From Lachnospiraceae bacterium (GTDB lineage Bacteria > Bacillota > Clostridia > Lachnospirales > Lachnospiraceae): a stretch of 34,563 nucleotides of DNA. Positions 15,444 through 23,431 of this stretch are shown here, piece after piece. Numbering within the stretch: the first letter of the stretch is position 1; each line of letters begins with the position of its first letter. The translations under genes were made by a program, and so were the position numbers. The notes beneath the pieces were generated by a model, which did no database searches, was not told the DNA's origin, and saw only the letters and a list, made by a program, of their open reading frames with translations. The stretch spans positions 1-34,563 of the forward strand of contig JAFYCS010000063.1 in the NCBI GenBank assembly GCA_017539565.1, in the 5' to 3' direction.

Positions 15444-15491
15444 AAATACTCTCCCTGATCCTAACGTTCCGTAATACCCTGTAAAAATAAA

Positions 15492-15515
15492 ATCTCCCTG
15501 AATCTTCAGGGAGAT
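15492..15515 (-). terminator. Intrinsic terminator after acyl carrier protein gene
   Basis: ATCTCCCTGA with its complement forms a 10-bp stem and tight loop, followed on the minus strand by TTTTATTTTTAC. It lies about 30 bases after the acyl carrier protein stop. Confidence 0.85.
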
Positions 15516-15545
15516 ATACCATCAGAAAAAAGTCCTTGATCTAAT

Positions 15546-15785
15546 CTATTCTATGTCGATCCCCTGGGCTCTGATGTATTCCATAACATCGCCTACGGTC
15601 TTTAAATTCTCAAGTGCCTCATCTTCAAACTTAATGCCATATTCGTCTTCAACAGCAGTTATCAGATCAAGGAGCTCAAGCGAATCGGCTCTTAAATCTT
15701 CCTGAAAAGATGTATCTTCATTTATATCCACTCCATCCGAAAGATGAAGCTGTTCTCTGATCATTTCTGCTACTTTTTCTAACAT
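15546..15785 (-). CDS. acpP: Acyl carrier protein
   Basis: A 79-residue four-helix carrier. The phosphopantetheine site is S35 in LRADSLELLDLITAVEDEY, the classic DSL motif, and the length is typical. It shuttles acyl chains in fatty acid synthesis as the holo form. No fab genes are adjacent, so this could be a second carrier serving another pathway such as D-alanylation or a specialised ligase; the EDEYGIKF and IKTVGD-type phrases are nonetheless like fatty acid ACPs. It has an AGGAGGTTACC site and its own near-consensus promoter at 15828-15856, and is terminated at 15492-15515. It is divergent from the gmk-like gene. Confidence 0.9.
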   Translation of the reverse strand: MLEKVAEMIREQLHLSDGVDINEDTSFQEDLRADSLELLDLITAVEDEYGIKFEDEALENLKTVGDVMEYIRAQGIDIE

Positions 15786-15827
15786 GGTAACCTCCTGTAG
15801 ATAAATAAACCTTGCTTCTAACTAGAG

Positions 15828-15856
15828 AGTATATGCACGGAGCTATTGTTTGTCAA
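15828..15856 (-). promoter_or_regulatory. acpP promoter
   Basis: On the minus strand a perfect TTGACA (15851-15856) and TATACT (15828-15833) are 17 bases apart, about 43 bases before the start codon. Its -35 box overlaps the likely -35 box of the divergent gmk-like gene. Confidence 0.85.
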
Positions 15857-15899
15857 CACCAATTTTATTGTGGTATATTCCGTAAAAACATGGTATAAT
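15850..15899 (+). promoter_or_regulatory. Promoter elements of the gmk-holB-ricT-pyrC operon
   Basis: TTGTCA (15850-15855) is followed after 18 bases by TATATT (15874-15879) with a TG extension. A second extended -10, TGGTATAAT (15891-15899), lies only 9 bases before the ATG at 15909. Use of the second would give an almost leaderless mRNA. Confidence 0.55.
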
Positions 15900-15908
15900 A
15901 TTTTGGCT

Positions 15909-16493
15909 ATGAGTGGGATTTATTGTCTAATGGGAAAAAGCGCCAGCGGCAAAGACAGCCTCTTCAGGCGCTTGTTTGAAACATGCGGGCTTGGCTTTAA
16001 GCCTCTGGTAACCTATACCACACGCCCCATCCGGGAGGGCGAAAAAGAAGGCGTTGAATATCACTTTACCGATATCGCCGGAATGAGAGCCCTTGAAGAT
16101 AAAGGCCTTATCATAGAATCACGTGTATACCATACCGTTCACGGTGACTGGTATTATTTCACGGCAGATGACGGCAGTACCGATATAAGTTCGGATAATT
16201 ACCTTATGGTATCCACTCCCGAAGCCTATGTTAAATTAAGGGATTATTACGGAGCGGAGCACGTTCATCCGATATATATAGAAGTAGAAGACGGACTGAG
16301 GCTTTCACGTGCCCTCGAGCGTGAGCGCATGCAGAAGGAACCAAAGTATAAGGAATTGTGCCGGCGCTTTCTGGCCGATTCGGAGGACTTCTCCGAAGAG
16401 AGGTTAAAAGAAGCCGGAATAGATAAACGCTTTGTAAACGTTGATATGGACAGTTGTCTTAAGGAGATCACGGAATGGATCCTATCCAGATAG
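15909..16493 (+). CDS. Guanylate kinase-like nucleotide kinase
   Basis: A 194-residue P-loop protein. Walker A is GKSASGKD (9-16), followed by the guanylate-kinase block [21 protein letters not shown] (about 34-54), with the TTRP-x-RxGE-x-xGxxYHF signature that binds GMP. The second half has the [10 protein letters not shown] and [11 protein letters not shown] lid-like segments. It probably phosphorylates GMP or another nucleoside monophosphate in the cytoplasm. The P-loop differs from the canonical gmk GPSGVGKGT, so this is a divergent branch and another substrate is possible. ATG at 15909 is chosen because [16 protein letters not shown] is the expected first beta strand; no Shine-Dalgarno site precedes it. 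It overlaps yaaR by 19 bases and sits where tmk is found in Bacillus. Confidence 0.8.
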   Translation: MSGIYCLMGKSASGKDSLFRRLFETCGLGFKPLVTYTTRPIREGEKEGVEYHFTDIAGMRALEDKGLIIESRVYHTVHGDWYYFTADDGSTDISSDNYLMVSTPEAYVKLRDYYGAEHVHPIYIEVEDGLRLSRALERERMQKEPKYKELCRRFLADSEDFSEERLKEAGIDKRFVNVDMDSCLKEITEWILSR

Positions 16494-16918
16494 CAAGGAT
16501 AAACCAGACCATGCCCACAGAAGCTGCAGCCCCCGTCGAAGCACGGGACGACAGCTTTAAGTTCATACTGGCAAGTAATATCAATGAATCGGAGCTTCAG
16601 GAAAAGCTCACCTCTCTGATGAGCGAGATCACACAACAGGGTGAACGGCTCAGCAAGCGCAAGGATATCAGGGATATGAAGCGATACCGCGGCCTGATAA
16701 AGGAATTCCTTAACGAAGTGGTCAACCGCTCACACGAATTCTCCCGCGAGAATTTCCTGGATAAGCGCGGAAGACACAGGGTCTACGGCATAGTGCGCCT
16801 GGTGGATGAGAATCTGGATGCCCTGGCACAGGAACTTGTAAAGGATGAAAGTGACAACATGGAAGTACTGGCAAAGATAGGCGAGATACGCGGCCTATTG
16901 CTGGATCTGTTTACTTAA
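16475..16918 (+). CDS. yaaR: YaaR family protein (DUF327)
   Basis: A 147-residue, mostly helical cytoplasmic protein with no recognisable catalytic motif. The central phrase [31 protein letters not shown], followed by [23 protein letters not shown], is characteristic of the YaaR/DUF327 family found between tmk and holB in Bacillota. Function is unknown. The start overlaps the gmk-like gene by 19 bases and holB begins 12 bases after its stop, so it is inside a tight operon. The family name rests on position plus the conserved RYRxLIKxFL pattern; both agree. Confidence 0.88.
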   Translation: MDPIQIARINQTMPTEAAAPVEARDDSFKFILASNINESELQEKLTSLMSEITQQGERLSKRKDIRDMKRYRGLIKEFLNEVVNRSHEFSRENFLDKRGRHRVYGIVRLVDENLDALAQELVKDESDNMEVLAKIGEIRGLLLDLFT

Positions 16919-16930
16919 GGGGGTGATGAT

Positions 16931-17935
16931 ATGGCATTTTCGGACATCGTTGGACAGAGCCTTATAAAGGAACAGCTGCAGGGCGCCATAAAAAGCGGCA
17001 AGGTCAGTCATGCTTACATTATCAGCGGCGAAAACCGCAGCGGTAAGGAATTTGTGGCCAAAAACTTCGCCCAGGCACTGCTTTGTGAAAAGCCCGTGGA
17101 CAATCCGGATACAGGTATCGAAGCCTGCTGTGAATGTCATTCATGCAGACAGGCTGCGGCCATGACACATCCCGATATAATATATGTAACACACGAAAAG
17201 CCCAATACCATAGGCGTTGATGACATACGCCAGGGTATAGGCGAAACCGTTCAGATAAAACCGTACAGCAGCAAACACAAGATCTATATCATAGAAGAAG
17301 CGGAGAAGCTTTCTCCCCAGGCCCAGAACGCACTGCTGCGTACTCTTGAGGAGCCGCCGGAATATGTGGTATTCCTGCTGCTCACCACCGGAACAGGCAC
17401 TCTCCTGCCTACCATCATCAGCCGCTGCAATGTATTGCAGATGCGCCCGGTGCAGGATGACGAGATGCGCCACTACCTTATACGCCATCTTCATGTGCCC
17501 GAGAGCCGTGCCGAGATATGCATAGCCTTCGCCCGGGGCAATGTCGGACGCGCCAAGGCATTGGCATCCAGTGAAGATTTTGATAAAATACGGACCGGTG
17601 CCCTTTCTCTTTTAAAGAACATCAAAGAGATGGATACTGCTGAAGTAATGGACGCTTTAAAGCAGATAAGGGAATACGGCTTTGACATTAACGATTATCT
17701 GGATATAATGGCTGTGTGGTACAGGGACATCCTTTTATTCAAGGCGACCCACGATATGAACCACCTTATATTCAGGGATGAGATAACAAATATTAAAAAA
17801 GCAGCGCAGTACAGTGATTATGAGGGTATAGAGGAAGTGATCCGCGCCCTTGAGGTGGCCAAGAGCCGTCTGCGTTCATCCGCAAATTACGAGATGACCA
17901 TGGAACTGCTGCTGTTAACGATACAGGAGAGTTAG
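16931..17935 (+). CDS. holB: DNA polymerase III delta' subunit
   Basis: A 334-residue AAA+ clamp-loader subunit. Delta' is the rigid stator of the loader that places the beta clamp on primed DNA. A P-loop-like element GENRSGKE is at 33-40, degenerate as expected for delta'. The zinc module has C52, C66, C69 and C72 (ACCECHSC). The sensor block IIEEAEKLSPQAQNALLRTLEEPPEYVVFLL (about 118-148) and the SRC motif (IISRCNVLQ) match the family. Length is usual for Bacillota. A good GGGGGTGATGAT site precedes the ATG, and ricT follows six bases after the stop. It could be confused with the N-terminus of DnaX, but the size and operon favour HolB. Confidence 0.93.
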   Translation: MAFSDIVGQSLIKEQLQGAIKSGKVSHAYIISGENRSGKEFVAKNFAQALLCEKPVDNPDTGIEACCECHSCRQAAAMTHPDIIYVTHEKPNTIGVDDIRQGIGETVQIKPYSSKHKIYIIEEAEKLSPQAQNALLRTLEEPPEYVVFLLLTTGTGTLLPTIISRCNVLQMRPVQDDEMRHYLIRHLHVPESRAEICIAFARGNVGRAKALASSEDFDKIRTGALSLLKNIKEMDTAEVMDALKQIREYGFDINDYLDIMAVWYRDILLFKATHDMNHLIFRDEITNIKKAAQYSDYEGIEEVIRALEVAKSRLRSSANYEMTMELLLLTIQES

Positions 17936-17940
17936 TATTA

Positions 17941-18852
17941 ATGAAGACAATTGTAGGCATACGTTTTCGCACAGGAGGCAAGGTATACTTTTTCGATCCC
18001 GGCGAGCACATGATAAAAAGAGGCGATCACGTTATAGTCGAGACTGCCAGAGGTGTGGAATACGGTACGGCAGTGGGTGAACCCAGACAGATTGAGGATG
18101 AGAAATTTACCCAGCCATTAAAGCCCATAATCCGTATGGCAACAGAAGAAGACGATGCAGTAGATACGGAGAACCGTGAAAAAGAAAAGATAGCCATCCC
18201 CATTGCAAAGGAGAAGATCCGCGCAAGGGGACTGGATATGAAGCTTATAGATGTTGAATACACCTTCGACAGGAACAAGGTCGTATTCTATTTTACCGCA
18301 GACGGACGTGTGGACTTCCGTGAGCTGGTCAAGGATCTGGCAAGCCAGTTCCGCACCAGGATAGAGCTGCGCCAGATCGGCGTTCGCGACGCCACCAAGC
18401 TTCTGGGCGGTCTGGGAAGCTGCGGCAGGGTTCTCTGCTGCCATTCCTACATGTCGGATTTCATCCCCGTTTCCATCAAAATGGCCAAGGAACAGGGACT
18501 GTCCTTAAACCCCGGCAAGATAAGCGGCATGTGCGGCAGACTGATGTGCTGCCTTCAGTACGAGGCCGATACCTATTCTTATCTTAACCGCCGCCTGCCC
18601 CGCGTCGGAGACGAAGTCGTCACCCCCGACGGCACCAACGGTACCGTGCAGAGCGTAGATGTACTGCGCCAAAAGGTACAGGTCATCGTTGATGTCAACG
18701 ATGAAAAAGAGATCGAAGAATTTCCGGTTGAGGAGCTTAAATTCACAAAACGCTCCCATAACAATAATAAGAAAGATAACAACAGGAATCAGGAGAAGCT
18801 CTCCAAAGAGGAGCTTCAGGAACTGAAGAAACTGGAAAAGCCGGAAGACTGA
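17941..18852 (+). CDS. ricT: PSP1-domain protein RicT (YaaT)
   Basis: A 303-residue protein of the PSP1/YaaT family. In Bacillus RicT forms the RicAFT complex with [4Fe-4S] clusters; that complex helps RNase Y mature mRNAs and affects competence, biofilm formation and sporulation. The PSP1 domain covers about residues 60-145. The family cysteines are C161, C166, C167 (SCGRVLCC) and C198, C203, C204 (MCGRLMCC), all present. The C-terminus has an unusual Asn/Lys tract (HNNNKKDNNRNQEK) and an acidic-basic helical tail. The ribosome site is AGGAGAGTTAGTATT. RicA and RicF are not in this window. The gene lies directly after holB, as in Bacillus. Confidence 0.93.
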   Translation: MKTIVGIRFRTGGKVYFFDPGEHMIKRGDHVIVETARGVEYGTAVGEPRQIEDEKFTQPLKPIIRMATEEDDAVDTENREKEKIAIPIAKEKIRARGLDMKLIDVEYTFDRNKVVFYFTADGRVDFRELVKDLASQFRTRIELRQIGVRDATKLLGGLGSCGRVLCCHSYMSDFIPVSIKMAKEQGLSLNPGKISGMCGRLMCCLQYEADTYSYLNRRLPRVGDEVVTPDGTNGTVQSVDVLRQKVQVIVDVNDEKEIEEFPVEELKFTKRSHNNNKKDNNRNQEKLSKEELQELKKLEKPED

Positions 18853-18855
18853 GCC

Positions 18856-19572
18856 ATGGAGAGACTGGATGATCTGCAGCTTTCGGGACTTAAGATCCTG
18901 CAGGATACGGACAGGTTCTGTTTCGGCATGGATGCCGTGGTATTATCCGGTTTTGTAAAAGTAAAAAAGGGCGGACGTCTTCTTGATATGGGGACCGGAA
19001 CCGGCATACTCCCCCTGCTCTTATCCGCAAAGACCGAAGCTTCGGAGCTGGTAGGCCTGGAGATCCAGGATGCGAGCGCGGACATGGCGTTAAGGAGCGT
19101 TGAATTAAACGGCCTTTCGGAACGTGTGCATATAGTCAAAGGTGATATAAAGGAAGCAGGAAAGCTTTTCGGCCCTGCTTCTTTTTCGGTAGTATGTTCC
19201 AACCCGCCTTATATGGCGCAGGGCAGCGGTCTTACCAATCCCGACAGCCCTCTGGCCATAGCGCGTCATGAGATACTCTGCTGCTTTGAAGATGTTGTAA
19301 AGCAGAGCTTCATAGTCCTGCCGCAGGGTGGCAGCCTTTTCCTGGTACATAAACCGGAACGGCTTTCGGAACTTTTATGTACTCTGAGTGAAAACAGGAT
19401 GGAACCCAAACGCCTGCGACTGGTACATCCCTTTGTAGACAGGGAACCTTCCATGGTGCTCATAGAAGCCGTAAAGGACGGCAAAAAAGGCATAAAGGTT
19501 GAAAAGCCGCTGATACTTTATGAAGAAAAAGACGTATACAGCGAAGAGATGAGGAGGGACTATGGCTTCTGA
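18856..19572 (+). CDS. trmN6: tRNA1(Val) (adenine-N6)-methyltransferase family protein (YabB-like)
   Basis: A 238-residue Rossmann-fold methyltransferase. The SAM motif DMGTGTG is at 44-50 and the catalytic NPPY motif at 116-119, which marks N6-adenine or N5-glutamine methyltransferases. The opening LQDTDRFCFGMDAVVLSGF is the characteristic YabB/TrmN6 start. E. coli TrmN6 methylates A37 of tRNA-Val; activity of Bacillota orthologues is inferred from the family. It starts three bases after the ricT stop and overlaps rsmI by 11 bases. In Bacillus, yabA lies between ricT and yabB, and yazA before rsmI; both are missing here. Confidence 0.88.
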   Translation: MERLDDLQLSGLKILQDTDRFCFGMDAVVLSGFVKVKKGGRLLDMGTGTGILPLLLSAKTEASELVGLEIQDASADMALRSVELNGLSERVHIVKGDIKEAGKLFGPASFSVVCSNPPYMAQGSGLTNPDSPLAIARHEILCCFEDVVKQSFIVLPQGGSLFLVHKPERLSELLCTLSENRMEPKRLRLVHPFVDREPSMVLIEAVKDGKKGIKVEKPLILYEEKDVYSEEMRRDYGF

Positions 19573-20413
19573 ATGCGGGATGCTCTATCTGTGCGCCACT
19601 CCCATAGGCAATCTGGGTGATATAACAGCCAGGGTATTGGAAACTCTGGAAAATGCGGATATCATCGCTGCGGAGGATACCCGGGGCAGCCTTAAGCTGC
19701 TGAGCCACTTCGGTATAAAGACTCCTCTCACCAGTTATCATGAATATAATAAATACGATAAGGCAAAGACCCTGATCGCCAAGATGCGTGAAGGACAGAA
19801 CATCGCTCTTATCACCGACGCCGGAACACCCTGTATCTCTGATCCCGGTGAGACTCTGGTGGCAATGTGCATAGAGGAAGGTATAAGGGTCAGCAGCCTG
19901 CCCGGGCCTGCGGCCTGCATCACCGCTCTTACCCTCTCCGGCCTGCCCACCAGACGCTTCTGCTTTGAAGCTTTCCTGCCTTCGGATAAAAAACAGCGCC
20001 GGCGCATACTGGAGGAGCTTAAGACCGAAACACGCACCATCATCTTATATGAAGCTCCCCATCATCTTAAGACTACGCTTTCGGAGCTTTATGATGCACT
20101 GGGCAGCCGCCGTACAGCACTCTGCCGTGAACTTACCAAGCGCTTTGAGGAAGTGGCGCATATGCGCCTTGATGAGGCTGTCAGCTTCTATGAAGAAAAC
20201 GAGCCCCGGGGCGAATATGTACTGGTCATCGAGGGCCGGGATGAAGAAGAGCTGCTGCGTGAACAGCGCGCTTCCTGGGACGACATATCCATAGCCGATC
20301 ACGTGGCGCAGTATGAACAGCAGGGTATGGACCACAAGTCCGCTCTTAAGCAGGCAGCCTTAGACCGCGGCATACCCAAGCGTGAGGTTTACGATGCAGT
20401 CCATAAGGGCTGA
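19562..20413 (+). CDS. rsmI: 16S rRNA (cytidine(1402)-2'-O)-methyltransferase
   Basis: A 283-residue tetrapyrrole-methylase-fold enzyme that 2'-O-methylates C1402 in the decoding centre of 16S rRNA with SAM. The family blocks are TPIGNLGDIT (13-22), AAEDTRGSLKLLSHFGI, LITDAGTPCISDPGE (about 83-97) and SLPGPAACITALTLSGL. IILYEAPHHL and CRELTKRFEE follow as usual. Length is typical. It starts inside the trmN6 coding end, with a GAGGAGGGAC site, so translation is coupled. In Bacillus the orthologue yabC closes the same cluster. Confidence 0.95.
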   Translation: MASECGMLYLCATPIGNLGDITARVLETLENADIIAAEDTRGSLKLLSHFGIKTPLTSYHEYNKYDKAKTLIAKMREGQNIALITDAGTPCISDPGETLVAMCIEEGIRVSSLPGPAACITALTLSGLPTRRFCFEAFLPSDKKQRRRILEELKTETRTIILYEAPHHLKTTLSELYDALGSRRTALCRELTKRFEEVAHMRLDEAVSFYEENEPRGEYVLVIEGRDEEELLREQRASWDDISIADHVAQYEQQGMDHKSALKQAALDRGIPKREVYDAVHKG

Positions 20414-20453
20414 CCTACGGCAATATCAATCAATCTGTTTTGGGAGAATCCTG

Positions 20454-21716
20454 ATGAAAACACTTATTAAAAACGCAAACGTAGTTAATCCCGCCGGAGA
20501 ATCCGGTTTTATGGACATCCTTATCTCAGACGGGCTTATCTCCCGCATGAGCAAAAATATCGAAGGAACCGCAGACAAGGTGATCGATGCAAAGGGTTTT
20601 ATCACAGCCCCCGGCTTTGTGGATGTACATGTACACTTCAGGGATCCGGGACAGACCCGGAAAGAAGATATTATCACCGGTGCCGCTGCTGCAGCTGCCG
20701 GCGGATACACTTCAGTCGTGATGATGGCCAATGTCATCCCTGCCGTAGATAATCCGGACACTCTTAAATATATGCTGGATAAGGGCCGTGAGACCGGCAT
20801 CAACATATATGCCTGTGCCAACGTGACCATGGGCATGAAAGGCTCAGAGCTCGTCGACATGCAGAGCTTAAAGGCTGTCGGAGCCGTAGGTTTTACCGAT
20901 GACGGCAAGCCCATCATGGATGAGCATCTGGTGGAAGATGCAATGAAACAGGTAAAGGAGCTTAACGTTCCCATCAGCTTCCATGAAGAAGATCCCCAAT
21001 ACATTTCCACGCCCGGATATAACCGCGGTGCCGCTTCGGAGCACTTTGGTATCGGCGGCGCAGACCGCATGGCCGAGATATCCATGATAGAAAGGGATAT
21101 AGCGCTGGCACTTAAGACAGGTGCCGATATCGATATACAGCATATAAGTACCAAAGAGGGTGTCGAACTGGTACGACAGGCCAGAAAGAAGGCATCAAAC
21201 ATCCATGCTGAAGCTACTCCCCACCATTTCGCCCTTACCGAAGAAGCGGCCATCAGATACGGCAGCATGGCAAAAATGAACCCTCCCCTGCGTACCGAAG
21301 AGGACAGACAGGCTATAATAGCAGGCCTTTCCGACGGTACCATCGAGATGATAGCCACCGACCATGCTCCCCACAGTGCGGAGGAAAAGGCCAAAGGCTT
21401 AACCGAAGCCCCCAGCGGCATCATCGGTCTGGAGACTGCCCTTGCACTGGGTAATACAGTCCTGGTGGACGGAGGTTATCTGAACATAGAAACCCTGATC
21501 AGGAGGCTTAGTACGGATCCCGCACGCATCTACGGTCTTAATGCGGGAGTATTAAAAGAAGGCGGCCCCGCGGATATCGTTATCTACGATCCCGACGAAA
21601 AATGGTCGCCCGAAAAATATGCGTCAAAGTCTTCAAATACGCCCTTTACCGGGCAGGAATTGAAAGGCAGGGTCAGATATACCGTCTGCGGCGGCAATAT
21701 CGTTTACAAAGCCTAA
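20454..21716 (+). CDS. pyrC: Dihydroorotase, class I
   Basis: A 420-residue amidohydrolase that cyclises carbamoyl-aspartate to dihydroorotate in pyrimidine synthesis. The metal-binding HVHFRDPG motif is at 59-66, followed by QTRKEDIITGAAAAAAGGYT. Further ligands are in IDIQHISTKE and ATPHHFAL, and the catalytic aspartate is in IATDHAPHS. The ATG at 20454 gives the usual N-terminus (MKTLIKNANVVNP) and has a GGGAGAATCCTG site; a longer frame from 20382 overlaps rsmI and is unlikely. It ends the operon, and its TAA overlaps the TAG of the converging DUF402 gene. No other pyr gene is nearby. Allantoinase is related, but the motif set favours dihydroorotase. Confidence 0.95.
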   Translation: MKTLIKNANVVNPAGESGFMDILISDGLISRMSKNIEGTADKVIDAKGFITAPGFVDVHVHFRDPGQTRKEDIITGAAAAAAGGYTSVVMMANVIPAVDNPDTLKYMLDKGRETGINIYACANVTMGMKGSELVDMQSLKAVGAVGFTDDGKPIMDEHLVEDAMKQVKELNVPISFHEEDPQYISTPGYNRGAASEHFGIGGADRMAEISMIERDIALALKTGADIDIQHISTKEGVELVRQARKKASNIHAEATPHHFALTEEAAIRYGSMAKMNPPLRTEEDRQAIIAGLSDGTIEMIATDHAPHSAEEKAKGLTEAPSGIIGLETALALGNTVLVDGGYLNIETLIRRLSTDPARIYGLNAGVLKEGGPADIVIYDPDEKWSPEKYASKSSNTPFTGQELKGRVRYTVCGGNIVYKA

Positions 21717-22204
21717 GCTTTTCTCTCCTCTTCATCTATAAAGATGGTAAGTGTGTCAAATTTATCCGAATAGATTATCTTAAGGAGTTTATCCAGCTGG
21801 GTAAGGGAATGCTTAAGCTGTTCCAGGGTGATCAGGTCTTCATCTAGACAGGTGACCATCTCATCTATGTCCACTACCTTCACGAAGCCGTCCGGATAGA
21901 TTATCACGTCAGCCAGAAGATCCGTTACTATAAGAGCATCCTCCGTGGTGCTCTTTTCAAAATCAACTATATCACAATACCAGTATAACAGTGTGTTATC
22001 CGCAGTATAGAACTTGCTTACTTTATAGCCCTCTTTCAGGAAATAACAGGAGTATCCGTGGTGGAGGTCCTTCTTTGGTTTTAGCGCATTCCATTTGGTA
22101 AGGATTATGTTTTCATCCCACTTTAAAATCACATCATCCTTAAGCGGTACGCATTCCAAAGGGATAAGACGTTTACGGTAAAGAAGCGGATAAATACTGT
22201 CCAT
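21713..22204 (-). CDS. DUF402 domain protein
   Basis: A 163-residue protein. It shares the DUF402 pattern seen in FomD and nucleoside tri- and diphosphatases such as NtdP: TLLYWYCDIVDFE, a DLLADVIIYPDGFVKVVDIDE segment with conserved aspartates, and a helical tail. Characterised members hydrolyse nucleotide or CMP-phosphonate esters with divalent metal. This one is shorter in its N-terminus and its substrate is unknown. It has a strong AGGAGG site before ATG and begins 11 bases after the SleB-type gene, as the last gene of that operon. Its stop codon overlaps the pyrC stop on the other strand, with no terminator between them. Confidence 0.82.
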   Translation of the reverse strand: MDSIYPLLYRKRLIPLECVPLKDDVILKWDENIILTKWNALKPKKDLHHGYSCYFLKEGYKVSKFYTADNTLLYWYCDIVDFEKSTTEDALIVTDLLADVIIYPDGFVKVVDIDEMVTCLDEDLITLEQLKHSLTQLDKLLKIIYSDKFDTLTIFIDEEERKA

Positions 22205-22215
22205 ATCGTTTCCTC

Positions 22216-23430
22216 CTAATAGAATATGTGGCCGCCTATCCTTATACCCTCCAATCCGGGTATAGGGGTGCGGAAGTATACGCAGTTACCGACATTAGTC
22301 TTGCCGGCCATGGCTTCATCAGCTGCACGGTAACAGCTGTCTGTAGCCTTGTTCACATTAAGTGCATTGGCCAGGGTACCGTAATCTACCGGTGAGAACT
22401 GGCCACGCTGGTATATAACGCCCGTAACGGTATCCGGATAACGGGAACTGAGCACACGGTTAATAACAACCGCGCCCACAGCCACCTGTCCTTCATAAGG
22501 CTCACCACCTGCTTCGCAGTATATCAGGTTAGCCAGAAGATAGCGGTCATTCTCCTCAAAGGTCACCTCGGAGATATCTCTCCAGGTAGACTGGGCTGCC
22601 AGACGTGAAAGCCTTAATTCTTCTTCATACTTTGCCTTTATCTTCTGGTATTCATCGGTAGCATCGGCCACTTCCTGGACTTTCTCGTTAACGTCCTGTT
22701 CGAATGCATCAGCCTGTGCATTCATTTCATCTATAGAGTCTTCGGTCCTGGCGATACGTACCGCGGTCTGGCCCATCAGTTCGCTAACACGGTCCTGCTG
22801 CCGGTACACATCTTCCTTAAGCTCATCCAGCTCTGCCATCTCCGCTTCCAGTGCGATACCCGCCTCGGTTATCTCTTCTTCCGTCTGCTTATACTCATCA
22901 AGCATAAGTCTGTCATAGGCCAGCAGCTCATCCATATACTCGGCATAATTTAAGAAATCAGCAAAGTTATCCGCATTGAACATAAGCTCCAGCATATTGG
23001 TTGCCCCGCCTTCATACAGGAAACGTATGCGCGCCTTCATGCTCTCATACTGGTTGATGCGGCGCTGCGTAGCTTCTTCAAGCGCAATACGTGTTTCATC
23101 GATCTCCATCTGCTTAAGATCTATCTTGGTCTCAAGCACAGCCAGATGGTCCGCTACCAGCTGCATCTCTTCATTCAGGACGTTCATCTCGCCCTGATAA
23201 TCATTCTTTACAGCCTGCAGGCCGGCCAGTTTTTCTTCGGTCTGTGCCAGGTCTTTCTGAGCCTGGGCCAGCTCCTGCTCTTTCTCTTCTTTTTTCTGTT
23301 CAGCCTGCTCCATCTTCTCCTTCGTATCAGAAGTGGCATCGGCGGGAATAAGACACAAAAAGAAGATAAGCACTGCACTTACCAGAAGACGTACGGCTTT
23401 TCTTCTTATTGCTTCTTTTTCGCTTATCAT
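22216..23430 (-). CDS. Secreted cell wall hydrolase: PcsB-like coiled coil plus SleB (hydrolase_2) domain
   Basis: A 404-residue exported protein. The signal peptide spans about residues 9-33 (VRLLVSAVLIFFLCLIPADA). A long coiled coil follows, about 35-275, in two segments interrupted by RIRFLYEGGATNMLELMFNA, the phrase found in the N-terminal domain of PcsB/CwlO-type proteins that FtsEX controls. The C-terminal domain, about 290-404, is SleB-like: YCEAGGEPYEGQVAVGAVVINRVL, GQFSPV and NCVYFRTP, with the likely catalytic Glu in YCEAGGE. SleB enzymes are lytic transglycosylases that act on peptidoglycan. This fusion suggests a division-linked or wall-growth hydrolase rather than a spore germination enzyme; inference. 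It starts one base after the dCMP deaminase stop. Confidence 0.88.
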   Translation of the reverse strand: MISEKEAIRRKAVRLLVSAVLIFFLCLIPADATSDTKEKMEQAEQKKEEKEQELAQAQKDLAQTEEKLAGLQAVKNDYQGEMNVLNEEMQLVADHLAVLETKIDLKQMEIDETRIALEEATQRRINQYESMKARIRFLYEGGATNMLELMFNADNFADFLNYAEYMDELLAYDRLMLDEYKQTEEEITEAGIALEAEMAELDELKEDVYRQQDRVSELMGQTAVRIARTEDSIDEMNAQADAFEQDVNEKVQEVADATDEYQKIKAKYEEELRLSRLAAQSTWRDISEVTFEENDRYLLANLIYCEAGGEPYEGQVAVGAVVINRVLSSRYPDTVTGVIYQRGQFSPVDYGTLANALNVNKATDSCYRAADEAMAGKTNVGNCVYFRTPIPGLEGIRIGGHIFY

Positions 23431-23431
23431 C

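Noticed and set aside
20426-21424. Long minus-strand open frame over pyrC (332 codons)
   Set aside because: It is an antisense frame of pyrC with Ser/Ala/Met-rich composition and no recognisable motif; pyrC is unambiguous.
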